Under the pieces are notes generated by a model. The model did no database searches. It was not told where the DNA came from and worked only from the letters and a program-made list of their open reading frames with translations. A stretch of DNA of 64,000 nt from Nostocoides sp. HKS02 (GTDB lineage Bacteria; Actinomycetota; Actinomycetes; Actinomycetales; Dermatophilaceae), in NCBI RefSeq assembly GCF_009707485.1, contig NZ_CP046121.1, positions 868,001 to 932,000 on the forward strand. The letters run 5' to 3'. Below, one piece after another: positions 1 through 9,853 of this stretch; within the stretch, counting starts at the first letter, position 1, and the number at the start of each line of letters is the position of its first letter. The translations under genes were made by a program, and so were the position numbers.

Positions 1-849
1 CAGCTCGTCGGCGAGGCACTCCGCGGTGCCACGGCGGGCCAGCGAGATGCGACGCACCGGCTGGCCGGGCTGGGTCAGGGTGGCGATCTGGCCGTCGGGC
101 CGGACAAGGTCGACGCTGCCACTGCGGCGCTCGAGACGGACGCTGACCATGCCGGTGCCGACCCGGGTGCGGGCCCGGGTGACCCGGCAGCGAAGCGTCT
201 CGGCCAACCAGGCCGCGAGCAGGTCGGTCGACGGGGAGTCGGAGCCACCACTGACGGTGGCCTCGATCACGGGCTCGAACGGCCGCTGGTCCAAGGCGGC
301 GGCCAGGAGGCCGCGCCACAGCGTGATGCGGGTCCAGGCGAGGTCGGTGTCGCCCTTGGCATAGGTCTTCGCCCGACCCTTGAGGGTGGTGCGCGGGCTC
401 TTGGACTCTGCGGCGTCGGTGATGCGGCGCTGGGCCATCGAGCCGATGGGGTCCTTGGAGACGTTGGCAGGGGCGTCCTTGGGCCACCACGCGACCACCG
501 GGGAGTCGGGCAGCAGCAGCGGGATGACGACGCTGCGCCCGTGCTCGGTGAGCGCGCCGTAGAGGCGCAGCACGACGACCTCGCTCGCACCGGCGTCACC
601 GCCCACCCGGATCTGGCCGTCGATGCGCGACTGGCCCCGCTTGTTGCCGATGACGACGGCGATGATGCGGCACGGGTGCTGGCGACTCGCGTCGTTGGCG
701 GCCTCGATCGCCTCGTCAGCGTCGAGCTCGTCGACCACGATGAGCATGGTGAGGACACGACCGAGGGCCATCGCCCCGGTGTCCTGACGGAGCTGGACCA
801 GCTTCTTGCTGATCGCCACCGTCGAGGTGCTGGGCAGGTCGACGATCAC
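1..849 (-). CDS. opcA: Glucose-6-phosphate dehydrogenase assembly protein OpcA (3' end cut by window)
   Basis: OpcA is an allosteric/assembly partner needed for glucose-6-phosphate dehydrogenase activity in actinobacteria and cyanobacteria. The 283 visible codons begin with GTG (VIVDLPSTSTVAISKKL) and continue with family-like stretches such as MLIVVDELDADEAIEAAN and LLLPDSPVVAWWPKDAP. The frame is open to the window edge, so the C-terminus is missing. The GTG start overlaps the zwf stop in a GTGA junction, so the two are probably translationally coupled. In relatives the next gene is usually 6-phosphogluconolactonase, which would lie outside this window. The call rests on recognisable sequence and on its fixed position after zwf. 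Confidence 0.93.
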   Translation of the reverse strand, partial: MIVDLPSTSTVAISKKLVQLRQDTGAMALGRVLTMLIVVDELDADEAIEAANDASRQHPCRIIAVVIGNKRGQSRIDGQIRVGGDAGASEVVVLRLYGALTEHGRSVVIPLLLPDSPVVAWWPKDAPANVSKDPIGSMAQRRITDAAESKSPRTTLKGRAKTYAKGDTDLAWTRITLWRGLLAAALDQRPFEPVIEATVSGGSDSPSTDLLAAWLAETLRCRVTRARTRVGTGMVSVRLERRSGSVDLVRPDGQIATLTQPGQPVRRISLARRGTAECLADEL

Positions 850-2390
850 GGCATCCTCCAGACTCGGCCGTCGCGACGCATCATGTCGTCGGCGCTGGCG
901 GGTCCCCAGCCGCCGGACACGTAGGGCTCGACGTGGCCCTTCTGCTTGGCCCAGTGCGCCTCGACCGGGTCGAGGATCTGCCAGGAGAGCTCGACCTCCT
1001 CGTGGCGGGGGAACAGCGGCGGGTCGCCGAGCAGCACGTCGAGGATCAGGCGTTCGTAGGCCTCGGGGCTGGACTCGGTGAAGGCACGGCCGTAGCCGAA
1101 GTCCATCGTCACGTCGCGCACCTCCATCTGGGCACCGGGCACCTTGGCGCCGAACCGCATGGTGATGCCCTCGTCGGGCTGGACCCGGATCACCACGGCG
1201 TTCTGGCCGAGCTCCTCGGTGGCGGTGTCGTTGAAGGGCAGGTGCGGGGCCTTCTTGAAGATCACGGCGATCTCGGTCACCCGCTTGCCGAGGCGCTTGC
1301 CGGTGCGCAGGTAGAAGGGGACCCCCGCCCAGCGGCGCGAGTCGATCTCGACCTTCATCGCGGCATACGTCTCGGTGCGGGACTCGGCGGCGACGCCGTC
1401 CTCGTCGAGGTAGCCGATCACCTGCTCGCCGCCCTGCCACCCGGCGGCGTACTGGCCGCGGGCAGTTGACTTGCTCAGGTCGCGCGGGTGACGGACAGCC
1501 GAGAGGACCTTCTCCTTCTCCGCCCGGAGGTGCTGCGCGGCAAAGGAGACGGGCTCCTCCATGGCAGTGAGCGCCAACAGCTGGAGCAGGTGGTTCTGGA
1601 TGACGTCGCGGGCGGCGCCGATGCCGTCGTAGTACCCAGCGCGACCGCCGATGCCGATGTCCTCGGCCATGGTGATCTGCACGTGGTCGACGTAGTTGGC
1701 GTTCCAGACGGGCTCGAACATCTGGTTGGCGAACCGGAAGGCCAGGAGGTTCTGGACCGTCTCCTTGCCGAGGTAGTGGTCGATGCGGAAGACGGCGTCA
1801 GGGGGGAACACGCCCTCGACGATGTCGTTGAGCTCGCGAGCGCTCTTGAGGTCGTGGCCGAACGGCTTCTCGATGACCACGCGGCGCCACGAGTCGCGCG
1901 CCGGCTGGCTCAGGCCCGAGCGTTCGAGTTGCTCGCAGACGACGGAGAACATCGACGGGGGGATGGACAGGTAGAAGGCGACGTTGCCCCCCGTGCCACG
2001 CTCCTCCTCGAGCGACTTGACCGTCTCGGCGAGCAGGTCGAAGGAGTTCGGGTCGTCGAACGTGCCTGGCACGAAACGAAATCCCTCGGCCAGGTTGCGC
2101 CACACGCTCTCGCGAAAGGGTGTGCGGGCGTGCTGCTTGACCGCGTCGTAGACGATCTTGCCGAAGTCCTGGTCAGCCCAGTCGCGCCGAGCGAACCCGA
2201 CGAGCGAGAAGCCCGGCGGCAGGAGGCCGCGGTTGGCGAGGTCGTAGATGGCCGGCATGAGCTTCTTGCGGGCGAGGTCGCCGGTGACGCCGAACAGCAC
2301 CAGGCCGCAGGGGCCGGCGATGCGGGGGAGGCGCTTGTCTCGCGGGTCGCGAAGGGGGTTGAGGTCCTGCGTCACGCGGGTGGGGCTCAT
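846..2390 (-). CDS. zwf: Glucose-6-phosphate 1-dehydrogenase
   Basis: Oxidises glucose-6-phosphate to 6-phosphogluconolactone with NADP, the entry step of the oxidative pentose-phosphate pathway in the cytosol. The 514-residue product has the usual family length. It shows the Rossmann motif GVTGDLARKKL at about residues 34-44, the EKPFG motif near 174, and the active-site signature RIDHYLGKE at about 202-210. The ATG start overlaps the pgi stop as ATGA, and the stop overlaps the opcA start as GTGA. It is the fourth gene of a tightly packed tkt-tal-pgi-zwf-opcA operon. Confidence 0.98.
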   Translation of the reverse strand: MSPTRVTQDLNPLRDPRDKRLPRIAGPCGLVLFGVTGDLARKKLMPAIYDLANRGLLPPGFSLVGFARRDWADQDFGKIVYDAVKQHARTPFRESVWRNLAEGFRFVPGTFDDPNSFDLLAETVKSLEEERGTGGNVAFYLSIPPSMFSVVCEQLERSGLSQPARDSWRRVVIEKPFGHDLKSARELNDIVEGVFPPDAVFRIDHYLGKETVQNLLAFRFANQMFEPVWNANYVDHVQITMAEDIGIGGRAGYYDGIGAARDVIQNHLLQLLALTAMEEPVSFAAQHLRAEKEKVLSAVRHPRDLSKSTARGQYAAGWQGGEQVIGYLDEDGVAAESRTETYAAMKVEIDSRRWAGVPFYLRTGKRLGKRVTEIAVIFKKAPHLPFNDTATEELGQNAVVIRVQPDEGITMRFGAKVPGAQMEVRDVTMDFGYGRAFTESSPEAYERLILDVLLGDPPLFPRHEEVELSWQILDPVEAHWAKQKGHVEPYVSGGWGPASADDMMRRDGRVWRMP

Positions 2391-4048
2391 GCCTCGCCTT
2401 CCGAGGGGGACAGCTGGGAGAGCGCCTCGGTGACCTGCGCAAGACCTGCGTCGTGGTCGGTGAGGTGCAGCTGGAGGACCGGCCGGTCGTGCTCGGCGAG
2501 GACCTGGGCGTCGCCGGCCGCCTGCGAGGCGATGAAGTCACCGAAGGTGAACTCACGCCCCGGGATCGCGAGGTCCTCGTGTGGCGTGGTGGTGATCTGG
2601 AGGTAGACGCCGGTGGCGGGGCCGCCCTTGTGGAACTGCCCCGTGCTGTGCAGGAAACGCGGGCCCCAGCCGAACGTCGTGGGTCGTGCCGTATGCCGGG
2701 CGACGACCGGGCGGACCTGCGCCAGTGCGGCGTCCTTGAGCCGGTCGAGGTAGGCCATCACCGCGACGTAGCCGTGCTCCGGGTCGAGCTGGTCGAGCAG
2801 CGCGGCCACGGCGTCACCGACGGTGGCGGCGTCGCCGAGCCAGTCACCGCCCAGCGCGCGGATCTCGACGGCGCCATCGGTGGCCGAAGCAGCCGCGGTC
2901 GTGCCGGTGCCCTGGTCGAGGAGGGCGCGGGCGGCCTTCTTGGCGCTCTCGACGTCGGGCTGGTCGAAGGGGTTGATCCCCAGCAGGCGCCCGGCGGCCG
3001 CCGTCGCGACCTCCCACAGCAGGAGCTGGGCACCCAGCGGGCCACTGATCTCGATCTGGGAGCGGTCGGCGTGCACCAGGGTGTCACCCGCGTCACCGAT
3101 GGCGCCGGTGTCGTCACCCACCAGGTGGGCCACCGTGACGTCGCCTGCAGGCGAGGCGACTTCGGGGTCGGTGGGGCCGCCGACGACCACAGGCAGGATG
3201 CCGGTGCCCTGCTTGCCCGTGCTCTCGGCGATGAGCTGCTCGGCCCAGTCGGCGAAACCGGAGATGCCGGAGCCCTCGTCGACCAGGACCAGCTTGTCGC
3301 GCAGGGGAGAGGTGCCGGCCATCGCGGCGCCCAGGCGCAGCCCGGGGTTGGCGTCGTCGTCGGCGCTGAGCACGTCAGCCACGGCCTCGGCGTCGTCGAG
3401 CAGCGCCTCGAGATCGGCGCCGGCCAGGCCCGAGGGCACGAGCCCGAAGGCGGTCAGCGCGGAGTAGCGGCCGCCGACGTTCGGGTCGGCGTTGATGACC
3501 CGGTATCCGTCGGCACGGGACTGCTCGTCGAGCGGGCTGCCGGGGTCGGTGACGACGACGATGCGGGTGGTCGGGTCGATGCCGGCCTCGGAGAACGCCG
3601 CCTGGAAGGCGCGGCGCTGGGAGTCGGTCTCGACGGTGGACCCCGACTTGCTCGACACGACGACGACCGTGCGCGCCAGCTCGACGAGGGCGTCGCGAAC
3701 CATGTCGGGCTGGGAGGAGTCGAGGACGACGAGGTCGACTCCAGCGGTGGCGCAGATGACCTCGGGGGCCAGCGACGAGCCGCCCATCCCGCACAGGACG
3801 ACGCGGTCCACGCCCTCACCGCGGAGCTGCTCGCGGACCGCGCTGATCTCACCCAGCAGGGGACGCGACGACCGGGGCAGGTTGACCCAGGACAACCGGA
3901 TCGCGGACTCGGACTCGGCCTCGGGACCCCACAGGGTGGCGTCCTGGGCGAACAGCTTGCTGGCGAACTGGGCCTCGACGAGCTCGGGCACCCGGGTCGC
4001 GATGGCATCGGCTGCTGGCCCTGACGCCACCACGCCGAGTGCGCTCAC
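2387..4048 (-). CDS. pgi: Glucose-6-phosphate isomerase
   Basis: Interconverts glucose-6-phosphate and fructose-6-phosphate. The 553-residue protein has two SIS-type sugar-isomerase lobes. The phosphate-binding loop [13 protein letters not shown] is in the N-terminal lobe near residue 150. The start is GTG, overlapping the transaldolase stop (GTGA), and the end overlaps zwf. Its place between tal and zwf is notable because in mycobacteria and corynebacteria tal is followed directly by zwf. Here isomerase, dehydrogenase and the non-oxidative enzymes share one transcript, which would allow recycling of fructose-6-phosphate back into the oxidative branch. Confidence 0.97.
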   Translation of the reverse strand: MSALGVVASGPAADAIATRVPELVEAQFASKLFAQDATLWGPEAESESAIRLSWVNLPRSSRPLLGEISAVREQLRGEGVDRVVLCGMGGSSLAPEVICATAGVDLVVLDSSQPDMVRDALVELARTVVVVSSKSGSTVETDSQRRAFQAAFSEAGIDPTTRIVVVTDPGSPLDEQSRADGYRVINADPNVGGRYSALTAFGLVPSGLAGADLEALLDDAEAVADVLSADDDANPGLRLGAAMAGTSPLRDKLVLVDEGSGISGFADWAEQLIAESTGKQGTGILPVVVGGPTDPEVASPAGDVTVAHLVGDDTGAIGDAGDTLVHADRSQIEISGPLGAQLLLWEVATAAAGRLLGINPFDQPDVESAKKAARALLDQGTGTTAAASATDGAVEIRALGGDWLGDAATVGDAVAALLDQLDPEHGYVAVMAYLDRLKDAALAQVRPVVARHTARPTTFGWGPRFLHSTGQFHKGGPATGVYLQITTTPHEDLAIPGREFTFGDFIASQAAGDAQVLAEHDRPVLQLHLTDHDAGLAQVTEALSQLSPSEGEA

Positions 4049-5181
4049 TTGTCGCCCTGGGACACGTCGGCGCGGGCCAGGTCCAGGTCGGACTGTGCTT
4101 CGTCGAGCAGCTCGTTCCAGGAGGTCTCGAACTTCTCGACGCCCTCGCGCTCGAGCTGCGCCGTCACGTCGGCATACGAGATGCCGAGCTGCTCCAACGC
4201 GTCGAGCACGTCGGCGGCGTCGGCGTAGGCGCCGGTGATCGTGTCGCCGGTGACCTCACCGTGGTCGACGACGGCATCGAGCGTCTTCTCCGGCATGGTG
4301 TTGACCGTGTTGGGGGCGACCAGCTCGGTGACGTAGAGGGTGTCGGAGTAGGCCGGGTCCTTGACGCCGGTCGAGGCCCAGAGCGGGCGCTGCTTCTTGG
4401 CGCCGTCGTCCTCGAGGTTCTGCCAACGCGGCGTCGAGAACACCTCCTCGTAGGCCTGGTAGGCCAGCCGGGCATTCGCGACAGCGGCCTTGCCCTTGAG
4501 CGCCTTGGCCTCGTCGGTGCCGATGGCGTCGAGCCGCTTGTCGACCTCGGTGTCGACGCGGGAGACGAAGAACGACGCCACGGAGGCGATGCTGGCGAGG
4601 TCCTTGCCGTTCTCGCGCGCCTGCTCCAGGCCCGTGAGGAAGGCGTTCATGACCCCGCGGTAGCGGTCGAGGGAGAAGATCAGCGTGACGTTGACGCTGA
4701 TGCCCTCGGCCATGACCTGGGTGATCGCGGACAGCCCCTCGACCGTCGCCGGGATCTTGATCAGGGCGTTGGGCCGGTCCACGGCTTCGCGGAGCTTCTT
4801 GGCCTCCTCGACCGTCTTGGCCGTGTCGTGCGCGAGCCGCGGGTCGACCTCGATCGAGACCCGGCCGTCGAGGTGGTTCGTCGACTCGAACACGGGCATG
4901 AGGATGTCGCAGGCGCTGCGCACGTCGGACGTCGTCAGGGCGAACACGGTCTCGTCGACCGTCTTGCCCTCCGCGGCGAAGGTGCGCAGGTCGGCGTCGT
5001 AGCGGTCGCCCTTGGCGAGCGCGGCCTGGAAGATCGACGGGTTGGTCGTCACACCGACGACGCCCTTGGAGTCGATGAGCTCCTGCAGGTTGCCCGTCTC
5101 GATCCGCTCGCGGGAGAGGTCGTCGAGCCAGACGGAGACGCCGTTGTCGGCGAGAGCCTTGAGTGCTGCGTTCTCAGTCAC
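4045..5181 (-). CDS. tal: Transaldolase
   Basis: Moves a dihydroxyacetone unit between sugar phosphates in the non-oxidative pentose-phosphate pathway. The Schiff-base lysine lies in [12 protein letters not shown] (about residue 142), and [11 protein letters not shown] near residue 42 is the conserved N-terminal strand. Two GTG starts are possible. The one at 5190 overlaps the tkt stop (GTGA) but lies inside the apparent ribosome-binding site. The one at 5181 has AAGGGAAG about 8 bases upstream and is preferred here, giving about 378 residues. The stop overlaps the pgi start. Confidence 0.96.
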   Translation of the reverse strand: MTENAALKALADNGVSVWLDDLSRERIETGNLQELIDSKGVVGVTTNPSIFQAALAKGDRYDADLRTFAAEGKTVDETVFALTTSDVRSACDILMPVFESTNHLDGRVSIEVDPRLAHDTAKTVEEAKKLREAVDRPNALIKIPATVEGLSAITQVMAEGISVNVTLIFSLDRYRGVMNAFLTGLEQARENGKDLASIASVASFFVSRVDTEVDKRLDAIGTDEAKALKGKAAVANARLAYQAYEEVFSTPRWQNLEDDGAKKQRPLWASTGVKDPAYSDTLYVTELVAPNTVNTMPEKTLDAVVDHGEVTGDTITGAYADAADVLDALEQLGISYADVTAQLEREGVEKFETSWNELLDEAQSDLDLARADVSQGDK

Positions 5182-5186
5182 GTGGG

Positions 5187-7484
5187 TCACTTCCCTTTGC
5201 TGGCTGCGCTCTTGGTCGCAGCACTGTTCTTGGTGGTCGTATCGGTGGCCTTGGTGGGGGACACCTCGGCCCGGGGGCGCGTCTGGGTCACGGTGGCCGC
5301 AGCGCTCCTGCGCGCGGTCGCCTTGGCGTCCTTGAGCGAGTCCTTGGCGGCCTTGACGACGGCCTCGGGGGTGAAGCCGAACTCGCGGTAGAGGGTCTTG
5401 TAGTCGGCCGAGGCGCCGAAGTGCTCGATGCTGACGCTGCGGCCGGCGTCACCGACCAGGTCGTGCCAGCCGAGCGACACGGCCGCCTCGACGCTCACGC
5501 GGGCACGGACCTCGGGCGGCAGCACGCGGTTCTGGTACGCCTTGCCGGCGTCCTCGAACCACTCGCGGCACGGCATCGAGACGACGCGGGTGGGGATCCC
5601 CTGGCGCTCCAGGGTCTCCCGGGCGTCCAGCGCGATCGACACCTCGGAGCCCGTGGCGATGAGGATGACGTCCGGCTTGCCCTTGCCGTCGGGGCCACCG
5701 TCGATGAGGACGTAGGCGCCCTTGGCGACCCCGGTGGTCTTCGCGTACTTCTTGCGGTCGAGCACCGGGAGGTTCTGGCGGGTGAGGGCCAGTCCGGCCG
5801 GACGGCCGTTGCGCAGGACCTGGGCCCACGCGGCAGCGGTCTCGTTGGCGTCGGCCGGGCGGACGACGTCGAGGCCGGGGATGGCGCGGAGCGCCGCGAG
5901 GTGCTCGATCGGCTGGTGGGTCGGCCCGTCCTCGCCCAGACCGATGGAGTCGTGGGTCCAGACGTAGGTGACCGGCAGCTGCTGGATCGCGGCGAGGCGG
6001 ACGGCAGGGCGCATGTAATCCGAGAAGACGAGGAACGTTCCGCCGTACGGTCGGGTCAGGCCCTCGAGCGCGATGCCGTTGAGGATCATCCCCATGCCGT
6101 TCTCGCGGATGCCGAAGTGCAGGGTCCGGCCGTAGGGGCCGCCCTTCCAGTCGCGGGTCTGCTTCGCCTTGGGGATGAAGGACGGCTCGCCCTCCATGGT
6201 CGTGTTGTTCGACTCGGCCAGGTCGGCCGACCCGCCCCAGAGCTCGGGCATGATCCCGGCCAATGCGGTCAGCACCTTGCCCGACGCGGCGCGGGTCGCC
6301 ATGCCCTTGTCGATATCGGGCGGGAACACCGGCAACGCGTCGTCGAGCCCGTCGGGCAGCTTGCCGTCGACGAGCCGGTCGAGCATCGCGGCGCGGTCGG
6401 CATTGGCCTTGCGCCACGCGGCATACGTCTTGTCCCACGCCTTGTGGGCGGCCTTGCCGCGGGCCACGACCTTGCGGGCGTGCGCGAGCACGGCCCGGTC
6501 GACCTCGAAGGTCTTGGCCGGGTCGAAGCCGAGCAGCTCCTTGGTGGCGGCGATCTCGGCGTCGCCGAGCGCGGAACCGTGGGACTTGCCGGTGTCCTGC
6601 TTCGTCGGGGCAGGCCAGGCGATGATCGTGTGGAGGCGAACCAGGGTGGGGCGCTTGGCCTTCTTGGACTTCTGGAGGGCCGCGTAGAGCGCGTCGACGT
6701 TCTCGACGTACTCCGCGCCGTCACCGTTGCCGCGCCAGTCGACGTCGACGACGTCCCAGCCGTAGGCGGCGTAGCGGGCGGCGACGTCCTCGCTGAACGA
6801 GATGTTGGTCTGGTCCTCGATGGAGATCTGGTTGGCGTCGTAGATGACGGTGAGGTTGCCGAGCTCCTGGTGACCGGCCAGCGAGCTCGCCTCGGCCGAC
6901 ACGCCCTCCATGAGGTCGCCGTCGGAGGCGATGACCCAGATGTGGTGGTCGAACGGGCTCTCGCCGGGCGCCGCGTCGGGGTCGAGCAGGCCCCGCTGGC
7001 GACGCTGCGCCATGGCCATGCCGACCGCGGACGCGAAGCCGGAGCCGAGCGGGCCGGTCGTGATCTCGACGCCCCGGGTGTGGTGGACCTCGGGGTGGCC
7101 GGGGGTGAGCGACCCCCAGGTGCGCAGGGCCTGGAGGTCCTTGAGCTCGAGGCCGTAGCCGGAGAGGTAGAGCTGGATGTACTGGGTGAGGCTCGAGTGC
7201 CCCGCGGACAGGACGAACCGGTCACGGCCGAGCCAGGACGCGTCCCCGGGGTCGTGGGTCATGACGTTCTGGAAGAGCAGGTATGCCGCGGGGGCCAGGC
7301 TCATCGCCGTGCCGGGGTGGCCATTGCCGACCTTCTGCACGGCATCGGCCGCAAGGAGTCGAGTGGTGTCCACAGCGCGGACGTCGAGGTCGCTCCAGCC
7401 GGCCTTCCGGGCCACCGGACGGGGCAACGAGGCGCTGCGCTTCCTGCGGGGCTGGGACTTCGCGGATCGGGTGGTGGTGGGCAC
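5187..7484 (-). CDS. tkt: Transketolase
   Basis: Thiamine-diphosphate enzyme that transfers two-carbon units between sugar phosphates. The start chosen is GTG at 7484, with GAGGAG 8 bases upstream; upstream codons in the same frame do not look like protein. The product is about 765 residues, longer than the usual ~700. The first ~40 residues are basic and Ser/Arg-rich before the conserved [20 protein letters not shown]. The last ~45 residues form an Ala/Thr/Lys-rich tail ending in SAASKGK. Between them lie the thiamine-binding [13 protein letters not shown] and the [11 protein letters not shown] regions. It is the first gene of the pentose-phosphate operon and is divergent from ctaB, a classic actinobacterial arrangement. 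Confidence 0.97.
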   Translation of the reverse strand: MPTTTRSAKSQPRRKRSASLPRPVARKAGWSDLDVRAVDTTRLLAADAVQKVGNGHPGTAMSLAPAAYLLFQNVMTHDPGDASWLGRDRFVLSAGHSSLTQYIQLYLSGYGLELKDLQALRTWGSLTPGHPEVHHTRGVEITTGPLGSGFASAVGMAMAQRRQRGLLDPDAAPGESPFDHHIWVIASDGDLMEGVSAEASSLAGHQELGNLTVIYDANQISIEDQTNISFSEDVAARYAAYGWDVVDVDWRGNGDGAEYVENVDALYAALQKSKKAKRPTLVRLHTIIAWPAPTKQDTGKSHGSALGDAEIAATKELLGFDPAKTFEVDRAVLAHARKVVARGKAAHKAWDKTYAAWRKANADRAAMLDRLVDGKLPDGLDDALPVFPPDIDKGMATRAASGKVLTALAGIMPELWGGSADLAESNNTTMEGEPSFIPKAKQTRDWKGGPYGRTLHFGIRENGMGMILNGIALEGLTRPYGGTFLVFSDYMRPAVRLAAIQQLPVTYVWTHDSIGLGEDGPTHQPIEHLAALRAIPGLDVVRPADANETAAAWAQVLRNGRPAGLALTRQNLPVLDRKKYAKTTGVAKGAYVLIDGGPDGKGKPDVILIATGSEVSIALDARETLERQGIPTRVVSMPCREWFEDAGKAYQNRVLPPEVRARVSVEAAVSLGWHDLVGDAGRSVSIEHFGASADYKTLYREFGFTPEAVVKAAKDSLKDAKATARRSAAATVTQTRPRAEVSPTKATDTTTKNSAATKSAASKGK

Positions 7485-7647
7485 GGATCGGTTCTCCTCA
7501 CACTGAGCTGCACAGGCGACGCACGACAACGATCCGAGACTAGTCCCGTGGGTGACCTGCGTCGCATCCAGTCCCGACGGTGGGCGCCCCGCCCGCCGGG
7601 ATAGACTGACCCGGCCCGGAAGCACCAGCACCACCTCGAAGGACGCC
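7485..7647. promoter_or_regulatory. Divergent tkt/ctaB promoter region
   Basis: This 163-base gap separates divergent tkt and ctaB. A TAGACT hexamer at 7602-7607 could be the -10 box for ctaB, about 40 bases before its GTG. On the other strand TAGTCT (7537-7542 on the plus strand) could serve tkt. Neither has a convincing -35 box, so these are weak predictions from position and similarity only. Confidence 0.3.
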
Positions 7648-8598
7648 GTGACCGCACTCGATCCGTCTGCCCGGATCTCCGCGTCCCCTCCGCGTCGGCG
7701 GGGTGGCAAAGTGGCCGCCTACGTGGCGCTCACCAAGCCCCGCATCATCGAGCTGCTCCTCGTGACCACGGTGCCCGTGATGTTCTTGGCGCACAAGGGG
7801 ATTCCCTCGCTGTGGCTGATCGTCGCCACCCTGGTCGGGGGCTCGCTCAGCGCCGGGGCGGCCAACACGTTCAACTGCGTCTACGACCGCGACATCGACG
7901 CCGAGATGCACCGCACGAGCAACCGCCCGATGGTGACCGGGGAGATCACCCCGAGGGCGGGTCTGGCCTTCGGGGTGGCACTCACCGTGGCCTCCACCGT
8001 GTGGCTGGCGCTCACCGTCAACCTGCTCTCCGCGGGTCTCTCGCTGGGTGCCATCGTCATGTATGCCGTGGGCTACACCATGATCCTCAAGCGACGCACC
8101 GCGCAGAACATCGTCTGGGGCGGGGCAGCCGGCTGCATGCCCGTCCTCATCGGGTGGTCCGCTGTGGCCAATTCCCTGTCGTGGTCGGCGTTTGTCCTGT
8201 TTCTGGTGATCTTCTTCTGGACGCCGCCGCACTACTGGCCGCTGTCGATGAAGTTCAAGGACGACTACGCCGCGGCGCATGTGCCGATGCTCCCGGTGGT
8301 CGAGGAGTTCGTCGTCGTCGCGCGCCAGATCGTGGCGTACTCCTGGGCGATGGTCGTGGCCTCGCTGGCGCTGGTCTGGGTCAACCCGATGGGGTGGGTC
8401 TATCTCCTCACCGCGCTCGTGACCGGTGGCCTGTTCGTCACTGAGGCCCACCGGTTGCTGCGCGCGGCACGAGCCGGCGCCGGGCCCGCGGTCCTGAAGC
8501 CGATGCGGCTGTTCCACTTCTCCATCACCTACGTGGGGATCCTCTTCCTCGGCGTGGCCGTCGACCCCCTGCTGTACCTTCCGCTGTTCCACCGCTGA
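7648..8598 (+). CDS. ctaB: Protoheme IX farnesyltransferase (heme o synthase)
   Basis: Membrane prenyltransferase that adds a farnesyl group to heme b to give heme o, the precursor of heme a for cytochrome oxidase. The signature [19 protein letters not shown] (residues ~75-93) carries the DxxxD metal/diphosphate-binding motif of the UbiA family. Multiple hydrophobic helices span the 316-residue protein. The start is GTG at 7648 with GAAGGA just upstream. An upstream extension in the same frame overlaps the promoter region and is unlikely. It is divergent from tkt and works with CtaA encoded at 9844-10776. Confidence 0.96.
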   Translation: MTALDPSARISASPPRRRGGKVAAYVALTKPRIIELLLVTTVPVMFLAHKGIPSLWLIVATLVGGSLSAGAANTFNCVYDRDIDAEMHRTSNRPMVTGEITPRAGLAFGVALTVASTVWLALTVNLLSAGLSLGAIVMYAVGYTMILKRRTAQNIVWGGAAGCMPVLIGWSAVANSLSWSAFVLFLVIFFWTPPHYWPLSMKFKDDYAAAHVPMLPVVEEFVVVARQIVAYSWAMVVASLALVWVNPMGWVYLLTALVTGGLFVTEAHRLLRAARAGAGPAVLKPMRLFHFSITYVGILFLGVAVDPLLYLPLFHR

Positions 8599-8678
8599 CT
8601 GAACCTTTCGGCCGCATCGTCCGTGTCACCTGTACAGGGCCCCGCATGCCCGGGCCACCGATGCAAGGCAGGTCAGAC

Positions 8679-9114
8679 ATGTCATCGCAGCCTTTCGCGG
8701 CCGGAACACACCATCGCTCCAGCGTCAGCCACCGCACGGTGATGGCCTGGCGACTCCTCAGCGCGCTCAGTCTGCTCGTCATGGGCGCCATCCATCTCTA
8801 CCTCGTGTTCGACGGCGTGGGCGGCGTGCTCGGCAAGCTGTTCGTGCTCAACGCAGCGGGTGCCCTGGTGCTCACGGTCGCCGTCCTCGTGCTGCGTGGC
8901 CGGCTCCTGGCGCTGGCGACGGTGCTGAGCCTGCTTGTTCATGGTGGGCACGCTCCTCGCCCTGGTGCTCGCGCTGACCGTGGGGCTCTTCGGCATCCAC
9001 GAGGTCTTGAGCTTCACGCTGGTGCCCACCACGCTGGTGGTGGAGTCCATCGGCACGGTGATCCTGGCGGTCACCGTCGCTCTGCTGGTGCCGCGTTCCC
9101 GACGCTCGGACTGA
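8679..9114 (+). CDS. Small membrane protein, unknown function (one frameshift)
   Basis: I do not recognise a family. About 144 residues with four hydrophobic helices: RLLSALSLLVMGAIHLYLVF, LFVLNAAGALVLTVAVLVL, then TLLALVLALTVGLFGIHEV and TVILAVTVALLVPR after the shift. The frame breaks at the double T at 8935-8936 in GCTTGTTC. Removing one T gives a continuous hydrophobic protein ending SRRSD at the TGA at 9112-9114. The start is ATG at 8679, preceded by AAGGCAGG. The indel has the same context as three others in this window, so it is probably a sequencing error. Confidence 0.6.
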
Positions 9115-9195
9115 GTCGCCCCGACCGTATCGGATGCGGCCGCACGCGGTCTCCGGGGAGGTGTGTGCGAGGACGGTGATGGGCAGGTGAAGGTC

Positions 9196-9330
9196 ATGCG
9201 ACTACGCGAGCAGAACAAGGCGGACCTGGCCCTGACGGCCCTCACCCTCAGCGTCGCGACGGCCACGGCCGGTTACGAGGCCTACCGGTGGGCCCGGAGG
9301 CGCATCCGGCGCTATCGTCGGCGCGGCTAG
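9196..9330 (+). CDS. Hypothetical 44-residue membrane-anchored basic peptide
   Basis: Short open frame MRLREQNKADLALTALTLSV... ending in a very basic tail RRRIRRYRRRG. The sequence AGGTGAAGG directly upstream is a strong ribosome-binding site for ATG 9196; an in-frame GTG at 9187 is an alternative start. The layout is a charged N-terminus, a short Ala/Thr/Leu hydrophobic stretch and an Arg-rich end, as in small single-span membrane proteins. No family is recognised. It lies between a membrane protein and a VOC gene in the same orientation. Confidence 0.45.
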   Translation: MRLREQNKADLALTALTLSVATATAGYEAYRWARRRIRRYRRRG

Positions 9331-9380
9331 CGGCCCCACGCCTGGTCTCCAGGCTGGTCGACACGACGACGGGAGCACCC

Positions 9381-9821
9381 ATGTCCTATGTACGACGCTT
9401 CGACCACATCGGCATCACGGTCGCCGACCTCGACGCGGTGACAGCCTTCTTCGTGGCGCTCGGCCTGGAGGTCGAGGGCAGGGCGTTCGTCGAGGGCGAG
9501 TTCATCGACACGGTCTGCGGCATTCCCGACTCCCGCACCGAGATCGTCATGCTGAAGTCCCCTGACGAGGGCGCCCGCCTGGAGCTCGCGCGGTTCGTGC
9601 GGCCGGATTCTGTACCCGGCTCGCCTGCCGCCATGGCCAACGAGCTGGGACTGCGCAACGTCTCCTTCGAGGTCGACGACCTGCGGGCGGCCGTCGACTG
9701 GGCGGCGAGCGAGGGCTACGGACTGGTCGGGGGCATCGGCGAGTACGAGGATGCGTGGCGGATGGCCTACGTCCGGGGCCCGGAAGGGATCATCGTCTCG
9801 CTCGCCGAACGCATCGGCTGA
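9381..9821 (+). CDS. VOC (glyoxalase/bleomycin-resistance) family protein
   Basis: A 146-residue protein of the vicinal-oxygen-chelate fold, with paired beta-alpha-beta modules at about residues 5-65 and 85-145. FDHIGITVADLDAVTAFF carries the first metal-ligand histidine, and RNVSFEVDDLRAAV opens the second half. The family covers glyoxalase I-like lyases, dioxygenases and binding proteins, and the substrate cannot be told from sequence. The ATG is preceded by GGGAG. It converges on ctaA, with a 13-base tandem repeat between them. Confidence 0.88.
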   Translation: MSYVRRFDHIGITVADLDAVTAFFVALGLEVEGRAFVEGEFIDTVCGIPDSRTEIVMLKSPDEGARLELARFVRPDSVPGSPAAMANELGLRNVSFEVDDLRAAVDWAASEGYGLVGGIGEYEDAWRMAYVRGPEGIIVSLAERIG

Positions 9822-9827
9822 GCGCGC

Positions 9828-9853
9828 GCGTCAGGCGGCCGCGTCAGGCGGCC
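9828..9853. repeat. 13-base tandem duplication at the VOC/ctaA 3' ends
   Basis: Two perfect adjacent copies of GCGTCAGGCGGCC. The ctaA stop codon lies in the second copy, and an equivalent TCA is present in the first. Similar 13-14 base duplications at stop codons occur at three other places in this window. Confidence 0.8.

Noticed and set aside
5163..7604. Very long open frame (over 800 codons) on the plus strand opposite transketolase, and similar antisense frames opposite zwf, pgi, tal and others
   Set aside because: Long antisense frames are common in high-GC genomes because stops are rare. The translations are low-complexity Gly/Arg/Val/Asp mixtures, while the minus-strand proteins are clearly conserved enzymes.
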